From Bacillota bacterium (GTDB lineage: Bacteria; Bacillota; Clostridia; Oscillospirales; Oscillospiraceae), in contig JAQYLT010000006.1 of NCBI GenBank assembly GCA_028719885.1, forward strand, positions 1-64,000: a DNA stretch of 64,000 bases. Direction: 5' to 3'. Numbering within the stretch: position 1 is the stretch's first letter; each line of letters begins with the position of its first letter. The notes under the pieces are model-generated. The model was not told the DNA's origin. It saw nothing but the letters and a program-made list of their open reading frames with translations, and did not search any database. Positions 57,781 to 64,000 of the stretch are shown here, one piece after another. The translations under genes were made by a program, and so were the position numbers.

Positions 57781-59292
57781 TTATTCAGTCACGTAGCAGT
57801 AGGAGAAGTCAACGTCCACGGCCTGAGCATTCAGGTTCACGCCGCCAAAGTTCTTGGAGCCGATGCAGAACAGGTTGGCAGTTGCCAGGGCAACGCCGGG
57901 AACCTCCTCCGCCACATACTGCTGCAGGTCGGCGTACTTCGCCAGCATTTCCTCGTAGGTGCCGCTGGCCAGAACGTCCGCCAGCTTCTCGTCGAATTCG
58001 GGATTGGCGTAGTTCATGAAGGAGCGGGTGGCGCCGGTCTTCAGGTACTCGATCATGACGGTGATGATGCCGCCGTACTGGCTGGTGCAGTTGATGGCCA
58101 TGTCGTAGCCATTGTCCTCGCGGATGGCCTTGGTGAAGCCGGTCTGGGCCCACTCCTGGATCTCCACGTTGATGCCCGCGTCTCTCAGGTTGCTCTGGAG
58201 CATTTCGGCCACGGGGATGTACTTGGCAAAGGTGTACAGCTTCAGGGTGATGCCGCCCAGTCCGTTTTCCTCCAGCAGGGCCTTGGCGCCCTCGGGGTCG
58301 TACTTGTAGGCGTCAACATCGGTGTAACCCACAGCCACGGGGCTGATGAAGTTGTCGCAGAGGGTGCCGCAGAGGCCGTCCTCGTAGCACACGGCCAGGA
58401 TGTCCTCCCGGTTGACGGACATGGCCACGGCCTGACGGACGATCTTGTTGGAGCCGTACTCGGTGTTGGCGTTGAAGCCGGCGTAGACAACCTGGATGTT
58501 GCTGGCGGAGAACACGTTGTAGTTATCGGGGTCGTAGATGAAGTTCACAATATCGGAGGGGTTGCCGTCGTACATGGCGTCGATGTCGCCGGACTGGAGG
58601 GCCAGGGCCCGGGAGCTGGCGTCGGTGATCACCACAAAGGTGATGGATTCGGTGACGGGCTTCTCACCCCAGTAGTCCTCGAAGCGGCGGATGGTCCAGG
58701 ACACGCCGGTTTCCACGGAGTCGAAGTAGTAGGGGCCGGTGCCGATCTTCTGGCCTTCCAGGATGCCCATGGTTTCGCAGGCGGTCTTGCTCAGGATGTC
58801 CTGGGCGGCGTAGTTCAGCCAGTCGGCGGAGGGAGCCTTCAGCTTAAAGGTGACCTGATAGGGAGCGTCCACAACCACCTCGTCCACGTAGGCGATGCCG
58901 GAGATGGCCTGGGAAACACCCTCGTTGGAGGTGGTGGAGCAGTAGTCCCAGGTGAACTTTACGTCCTCGGCGGTGAAGTCACTGCCGTCGTGGAATTTCA
59001 CACCCTCCCGCAGGGTAAAGGTCCATTCGGTAGCGGTATCGTTGGAGGTCCATTCGGTAGCCAGCTCCGCCACGGCGGTGCCGTCGGTCTGGATGGCAAC
59101 CAGGCCGTTGAAGGTGGAGTTGCAGGTCTGGGTGGTCACGGTGGCGGTGCCGGCATAGCGGCAGGCTACGGTCAGGTCAGCCAGGGTGCCGATGCGGATG
59201 TCTTTCTTGTAGCCGGGGTCGGCCATGGCGGTGACGCTGCAAAGGGTGACAACCATTGCCACAACCAGCATCAGGGAGAGGAGCTTTTTCAT
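57781..59292 (-). CDS. ABC transporter substrate-binding protein (family 5)
   Basis: MKKLLSLMLVVAMVVTLCSVTAMA signal; WTFTLREGVKFHDGSDFTAEDVKFTWDY. Confidence 0.95.
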   Translation of the reverse strand: MKKLLSLMLVVAMVVTLCSVTAMADPGYKKDIRIGTLADLTVACRYAGTATVTTQTCNSTFNGLVAIQTDGTAVAELATEWTSNDTATEWTFTLREGVKFHDGSDFTAEDVKFTWDYCSTTSNEGVSQAISGIAYVDEVVVDAPYQVTFKLKAPSADWLNYAAQDILSKTACETMGILEGQKIGTGPYYFDSVETGVSWTIRRFEDYWGEKPVTESITFVVITDASSRALALQSGDIDAMYDGNPSDIVNFIYDPDNYNVFSASNIQVVYAGFNANTEYGSNKIVRQAVAMSVNREDILAVCYEDGLCGTLCDNFISPVAVGYTDVDAYKYDPEGAKALLEENGLGGITLKLYTFAKYIPVAEMLQSNLRDAGINVEIQEWAQTGFTKAIREDNGYDMAINCTSQYGGIITVMIEYLKTGATRSFMNYANPEFDEKLADVLASGTYEEMLAKYADLQQYVAEEVPGVALATANLFCIGSKNFGGVNLNAQAVDVDFSYCYVTE

Positions 59293-59384
59293 GTTGATTC
59301 CATCCTTTTCTTTTTGTATTTTATTTTTTGTGCCTATCGGCTCTCGCCGGTAATCCGATAAATTGGCGTTTGTTGAGACATTTC

Positions 59385-59687
59385 GTAGGGAATGCATTTA
59401 TGCATTCCACCCTGGTCGCACACTGCCGGGGGTTATTGAATCAAAAAAACGTGGTGTTTTGCGTAGGGAACGGATTCAGACCTTCCAAAACGCTGGTGAA
59501 CATCCGTGGTTTGTTGGATGGTAACGGGTTCCATTTTTTCCCAACAATTATCCATTCAACACACCCTGATAAAGACGTTACCGAGCGGAATGCATGAATG
59601 CATTCCCTACGCAAAATTCATCGTTTTACAATTCGTTGAACCTTTGTGGCCTATGAACCTTTCGGAACGCATGAATGCGTTCCCTAC
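59385..59687. repeat. REP/BIME-like cluster (hairpins 59389-59408, degenerate 59467-59486, 59587-59606, 59664-59683)
   Basis: GTAG+GGAATGCATTTATGCATTCC and inverse units ending CTAC, between the substrate-binding-protein and LacI genes. Confidence 0.88.
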
Positions 59688-59763
59688 GAACACATACTGA
59701 CAAATTCCAATCTATCTGACTACCGTATCAAGTCGATCTGCACGGATTCACAAAATCCTATGG

Positions 59764-60804
59764 TTACTTTCCCAGGCGCTCGGAGCCCCGGAGGACGATG
59801 TCGTTGCTCAGCACCATTTTCCGCCGGGCGTGGGAGGATTGAATCTGCCCGGTGATCCGGTCCTGCAAAAGGCCCATGGCTTCCTCCGCCAGCTGCTTCA
59901 CAGGCCGCTCCACCAGGGACAGCTCCGTGCCCGTGTGCATCACCCAGGGATACCACTGCCAGCGCTCGATTTCATCGAAGCCCAGGATGGAGATGTCCGT
60001 CCCCACCTTCAGGCCGTGCTCGCAGATGCTCTGCAGGGCGCCCAGGGTGGAAAAATTGTTGGAGGTGAACACGGCGGTGGGTCGATCCGGCAGGTCCAGC
60101 AGCTGATTGGTCTGCTCGTAGGCCATCTGGAGCTTGAAATTGCCGATTCGGACATATTCCTTGGGAACTTCAATTCCGTTCGCCGCCAGCGCCCGGCGGT
60201 AGCCCTGCAAGCGGGAGAAGCCGGGGGAGGAACGCTGGGGACCGGCGATGGTGGCGATTTTCCGGTGCCCTGCCCGGATGAGCACCTGCACCGCCCGGTA
60301 GGCATCCTCTTCGTCGTCGGTGAACACACTGTCGAACACGGCATTGCCGATGCGCCGGTCGATGAGCACCACGGGCACATGGGCCTGCTCGATTTCCAGC
60401 AGGTAACGCTCTGTTTCCTTGTCCTCACCGGAGAGAGGAATCATGATGATGCCCTTGAGGTTCTGCTCCTTCACCGTTTCCAGGAATCGATGCTCCCGCT
60501 CCGGCATTTCGTCGGTGTTGAAGAGGAACACATTGTAGCGGTACCGGTCGGCGATCTGGGTGACGCATTTGGTGATGGCGCCGAAAAAGGGATTGTCCAT
60601 ATCCGGGACGAAGAGACCGATGTTGTTGGATACGTTCTGGGAGCTCAGATTCTTGGCGGCCAGGTTGGGAATGTAGTGCTGCTCCTGCACCACCTGGAGC
60701 ACCCGCAGCCGGGTTTCCGCCTTCACCGGAGCGGTACCGTTGAGCACCCGGGAGACTGTGGCCGGGGAGACGCCGGCGCATTTTGCAATTTCGTATATAT
60801 TCAT
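59764..60804 (-). CDS. LacI-family transcriptional regulator
   Basis: MNIYEIAKCAGVSPATVSRVLNGTAPVKAETRLRV HTH, periplasmic-binding-like sensor domain. Confidence 0.94.
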   Translation of the reverse strand: MNIYEIAKCAGVSPATVSRVLNGTAPVKAETRLRVLQVVQEQHYIPNLAAKNLSSQNVSNNIGLFVPDMDNPFFGAITKCVTQIADRYRYNVFLFNTDEMPEREHRFLETVKEQNLKGIIMIPLSGEDKETERYLLEIEQAHVPVVLIDRRIGNAVFDSVFTDDEEDAYRAVQVLIRAGHRKIATIAGPQRSSPGFSRLQGYRRALAANGIEVPKEYVRIGNFKLQMAYEQTNQLLDLPDRPTAVFTSNNFSTLGALQSICEHGLKVGTDISILGFDEIERWQWYPWVMHTGTELSLVERPVKQLAEEAMGLLQDRITGQIQSSHARRKMVLSNDIVLRGSERLGK

Positions 60805-60839
60805 ACGCACCTCATTGGTTGGCTTGTGGAAGAAACTTG

Positions 60840-60853
60840 TGAAATCGCTTTCA
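60840..60853. promoter_or_regulatory. Candidate LacI-family operator
   Basis: TGAAATCGCTTTCA, near-palindrome with central CG typical of LacI/GalR operators, 36 nt upstream of the lacI-family start. Confidence 0.5.
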
Positions 60854-61000
60854 TTTATGTAAAAATCATATCACGCCAATTCTTTCCTGTCAATTCGCTA
60901 TATCAGACAACGTTTTTCTTCAGAATATGTATACATTTACCAAGGATTTCCCTACAAAACCGCATTTTTATGAAACATTTATGAAAGTTTTCATGAAACA

Positions 61001-61033
61001 GAAAATCCCCCCGGCAGCCACCGGGGGGATCGT
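61001..61033 (-). terminator. Rho-independent terminator downstream of the helicase
   Basis: Minus strand ATCCCCCCGGTGGCTGCCGGGGGGATTTTCTGTTTC. Confidence 0.75.
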
Positions 61034-61086
61034 TTGGGAGATGGATTTTTGTCAAATTCCAATTTGCCGCGGGATGGGTTGGGAAA

Positions 61087-63321
61087 TTATTCCCCAGGCT
61101 GCCAGCTCAGGACCGTCCGGCGCATTTCCTCCGGCTCCAGCACGCCATAGGCAAAGCCCTTTTTCACCAATTCCTCCGGCAAATATTCGTCGTATTTGTC
61201 AAAGAGAGGCAGCTCCTTGGGGTACACCAGCTCCATGGGGTCAATGGGCTTCCGGGCCTCCTGGGCGGTGATGCGGTAGAATTCCGCGGCGCTGACCTTC
61301 ATGGTAAACTGCATGTAGTAGGGCCGGGCGGAGTCCAGATTTTTAAGCCCCAGCCGGTCGCCGCACTTGATTTTCAGAAACCGCTCCATGGCCAAAAAGG
61401 CGTAGGTCCCCACCCAGGGCAGCAGGCACCACATGTTGCCCCCCAGGTTGATCAGGGGCGTCCTCCCCGCCTGGGAGTGGGCAGCGGTGAACCGGGCCTG
61501 CTCCAGCCGGGCCACAGCGTTTTTCATCAGATAGGGATAGGACCGGTCCTCCAGCAGCACCTGGCGCATCCGCTGCAAAATTTTGGTGTGCAGGTCCCCG
61601 GGGCACTGGCCGAAGTAGGCTGGGATGGAGCCCTTGACCTGCTCACAGTACACCAGATGCCGCTTGTGGTCCACGTCCAGCACCGTCCACACATGTCCGG
61701 CGATGGCCAGCTTTTCTCCCACCGGCGGCGGCAGCACCACGGTGCCCAGCTCCTGAGCATCGCTGCGGACGGTGTATTCCTCGTTCTCCTGGAACACGCC
61801 GTAGAACTTAAAGGAGTTCACCACCCGCTCTCCCGCCAGGCCCACGATCAGGCCGCCCTGCTCCGTACGCTGAATGTGGTCCGTCTCCACAAGATGCCGC
61901 AGCAGCAGCTTAAAATCCTCCTGGCTCACCCGGTGGAAGTAGTGCAGCGGCAGCACCCGCTCCGCCAAGGCCCTGGGGGACAGCTCCCCGCAGGAGGCCA
62001 GGGTGGACATGGTTTGATGGTATAGTAAGCTGTAGGGCAGCCGGTCAAGCCTGGGCGGCTCCACCCAGCGCTCCTCCAAATACAGCTGCACCAGGGCGAT
62101 GCCCTGCAAAAGCTTCCAGGGGATCGTGGCGGGCAGCATGGCCCGGGCCTCCGGCTCGTCCTCCCGCATGACGAACCACATTTCCGGAGGGCTCTCCCGC
62201 CTTCCGGTGCGGCCCATGCGCTGCAGGAAAGAGGAAACCGTCCAGGGGGCGTCGATTTGAAAGGCCCGTTCCAGCCGGCCGATGTCAATGCCCAGCTCCA
62301 ATGTGGCGGTGGTAACGGTGGTCATGAACTGGGAATCGTCCTTCATGATTTCCTCGGCGGTCTCCCGGTAGGAGGCGGAGAGGTTGCCGTGGTGGATGAG
62401 GAACCGGTCCCGCTCGTGATTTAATTCACAGTATTGCCGCAGGGTGGTGGTGACGGTTTCGCATTCCTCCCGGGAGTTGACGAACACCAGGCACTTTTTC
62501 CCCCGGGTGTGCTCGAAGATGTAGCCCAGCCCCGGGTCGGCGTTTTGGGGAGCATCGTCGGTTTTTTCCTCCAACACCGGCAGAGCCTGGATGTCCGTCC
62601 GGTCCTCGGCGGCCTGGACATTCTTCACATAGAAATGCTCCATGCTCAGCCGCCATTTGCTCCCCTTGGCGTCGATTTTCGGAATGATGGTCTTTCTTCC
62701 GGTGCCCAGGGACAGGAATTCCCCGCATTTTTCCGGGTCGCCGATGGTGGCGGACAGGCCGATCCGCCTGGGATTCACCCCCGCCAATCGGCTTAAGCGC
62801 TCAATGAGGCACAGGGTCTGCCCGCCCCGGTCCCCCCGGAGCAGGGAGTGGACCTCGTCAATCACCACGAAGCGCAGATCCCCAAAGAGCTTGGGGACGG
62901 CGGAGTGCTTGTGCAGCAGCATGGCTTCCAGCGACTCCGGGGTGATTTGCAGAATGCCGGAGGGATGCTTCATGAGCCTGGCCTTGTGGCTCTGGGCCAC
63001 ATCCCCGTGCCAGTGCCACACCGGGATATCCGCCTCGGCGCAGAGCTCATTCAGCCGGAGGAACTGGTCGTTGATCAGCGCCTTTAACGGCCCGATGTAG
63101 ATGGCTCCCACGGAGGCGGGGGGATTTTCAGAGAATAACGTGATGATGGGAAAGAAGGCCGCCTCGGTTTTGCCGGAGGCGGTGGAGGCGGTGAGCAGCA
63201 GATTTTCGTCGGTGTTGAAGATGGCATCCGCTGCCGCCACCTGAATGGCCCGGAGGCTCTCCCAATTGTTCCGGTAGATATAGTCCTGAACAAAGGGGGC
63301 GTAACGCTGGAATGCTCCCAT
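61087..63321 (-). CDS. DEAD/DEAH-box superfamily 2 helicase
   Basis: ASTASGKTEAAFFP motif I, VVIDEVHSLL motif II, GLSATIGDP motif III, QRMGRTGRRE motif VI. Confidence 0.92.
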   Translation of the reverse strand: MGAFQRYAPFVQDYIYRNNWESLRAIQVAAADAIFNTDENLLLTASTASGKTEAAFFPIITLFSENPPASVGAIYIGPLKALINDQFLRLNELCAEADIPVWHWHGDVAQSHKARLMKHPSGILQITPESLEAMLLHKHSAVPKLFGDLRFVVIDEVHSLLRGDRGGQTLCLIERLSRLAGVNPRRIGLSATIGDPEKCGEFLSLGTGRKTIIPKIDAKGSKWRLSMEHFYVKNVQAAEDRTDIQALPVLEEKTDDAPQNADPGLGYIFEHTRGKKCLVFVNSREECETVTTTLRQYCELNHERDRFLIHHGNLSASYRETAEEIMKDDSQFMTTVTTATLELGIDIGRLERAFQIDAPWTVSSFLQRMGRTGRRESPPEMWFVMREDEPEARAMLPATIPWKLLQGIALVQLYLEERWVEPPRLDRLPYSLLYHQTMSTLASCGELSPRALAERVLPLHYFHRVSQEDFKLLLRHLVETDHIQRTEQGGLIVGLAGERVVNSFKFYGVFQENEEYTVRSDAQELGTVVLPPPVGEKLAIAGHVWTVLDVDHKRHLVYCEQVKGSIPAYFGQCPGDLHTKILQRMRQVLLEDRSYPYLMKNAVARLEQARFTAAHSQAGRTPLINLGGNMWCLLPWVGTYAFLAMERFLKIKCGDRLGLKNLDSARPYYMQFTMKVSAAEFYRITAQEARKPIDPMELVYPKELPLFDKYDEYLPEELVKKGFAYGVLEPEEMRRTVLSWQPGE

Positions 63322-63331
63322 AAGCTACCTC

Positions 63332-64000
63332 TTAAATGTCAAATTCCGCAAACTGGCCGTCGGCGGCTTCCTCGTTCACCGCATTCTGGGCATAGGTGAA
63401 CTGATCGCTGCCCAGCAGGGTCCGGACCTTGACATCGGGGTTCTGGTAGATGATGTCCAGCACCTGAATGAAGTCCCGGATGACCTCCCGAGGGGTGATG
63501 TGGGTGTCCGCGCCGATGCGTCCGAATTCAATTTCGATGAAATCCACCATGTCCTGCTGGGTAACGATCTGGGGATATTCATACAGCCCCGCGTGGATGT
63601 CCGCCAGCTTTTCCACCAGAATCAGCATTTCCTCCCCGGTCAGGGGCTGGAGACGGATCACCGGAGAGAGCAGGTCCTTGTGCTCCCCGGTAAAATGCCC
63701 CTCCGCCAACCGGGAACGCAGGGCCTCGTAGCTGTAAACCCCCCGGCGGGGGTCCTCCATGCACTGCGGCGTGCCGCAGAGGATGAAGCCCAAATACTGG
63801 GCCTTGCCCTGCATGGCGTCGTTATACAGGGTGAGGATTTTTTCGTAGTTGTACTGCCGGGTGATGGCATTGGGGATTTTATAGATGTTCACCAACTCGT
63901 CGATGAGCACCAGCATTCCGGCGTAGCCCGCCTGCTTCAAAAAGGCGGCGAAGAGCTTTAAATATTCGTACCAGTCCTCGTCGGTGATGACGATGTTCAC
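63332..64000 (-). CDS. BrxD-like (DUF2791/BrxC_BrxD-type) ATP-binding protein, 5' part beyond the window
   Basis: AGMLVLIDELVNIYKI Walker-B-like, GFILCGTPQCMEDPRRGVYSYEALRSRLAEG; ORF open at right edge. Confidence 0.72.
   Translation of the reverse strand: MNIVITDEDWYEYLKLFAAFLKQAGYAGMLVLIDELVNIYKIPNAITRQYNYEKILTLYNDAMQGKAQYLGFILCGTPQCMEDPRRGVYSYEALRSRLAEGHFTGEHKDLLSPVIRLQPLTGEEMLILVEKLADIHAGLYEYPQIVTQQDMVDFIEIEFGRIGADTHITPREVIRDFIQVLDIIYQNPDVKVRTLLGSDQFTYAQNAVNEEAADGQFAEFDI

Noticed and set aside
1-64000. Insertion sequence or prophage genes
   Set aside because: No transposase, integrase, RAYT, terminase, capsid or portal signature was recognised in the ORF track.

Overview
This looks like a chromosomal window from a moderately GC-rich Firmicute, probably a Clostridia/Oscillospiraceae-type gut bacterium; taxonomy is inferred from gene content only. 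I recognised about 46 protein-coding genes and 3 tRNAs. They include NfnAB-like flavoprotein subunits, glycogen phosphorylase and 4-alpha-glucanotransferase, a tandem array of four GtrII-like membrane glycosyltransferase paralogs, sbcDC, a purine/uracil permease, a MarR-DegV pair, several lipoproteins, a two-component system, a sigma/DUF4179 anti-sigma pair, argCJBD, and an Opp-type ABC importer beside a nucleoside hydrolase and a PfkB kinase. A DEAD/DEAH helicase follows a BrxD-like ATPase that is cut by the right edge. No transposase, phage, rRNA or CRISPR array was found. The strongest unexplained signal is a dispersed family of GTAG-plus-hairpin palindromes in at least 11 intergenic clusters, with paired, nested and module-shuffled units that resemble REP/BIME elements; no RAYT-type transposase is visible here. 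The second is an AT-rich three-gene cassette at 41.2-42.9 kb next to tRNA-Arg that encodes a SecB-like protein, suggesting a toxin-antitoxin-chaperone or defence module. The third is the helicase/BrxD-like pair at the right edge. All family assignments come from reading motifs; no database search was run.
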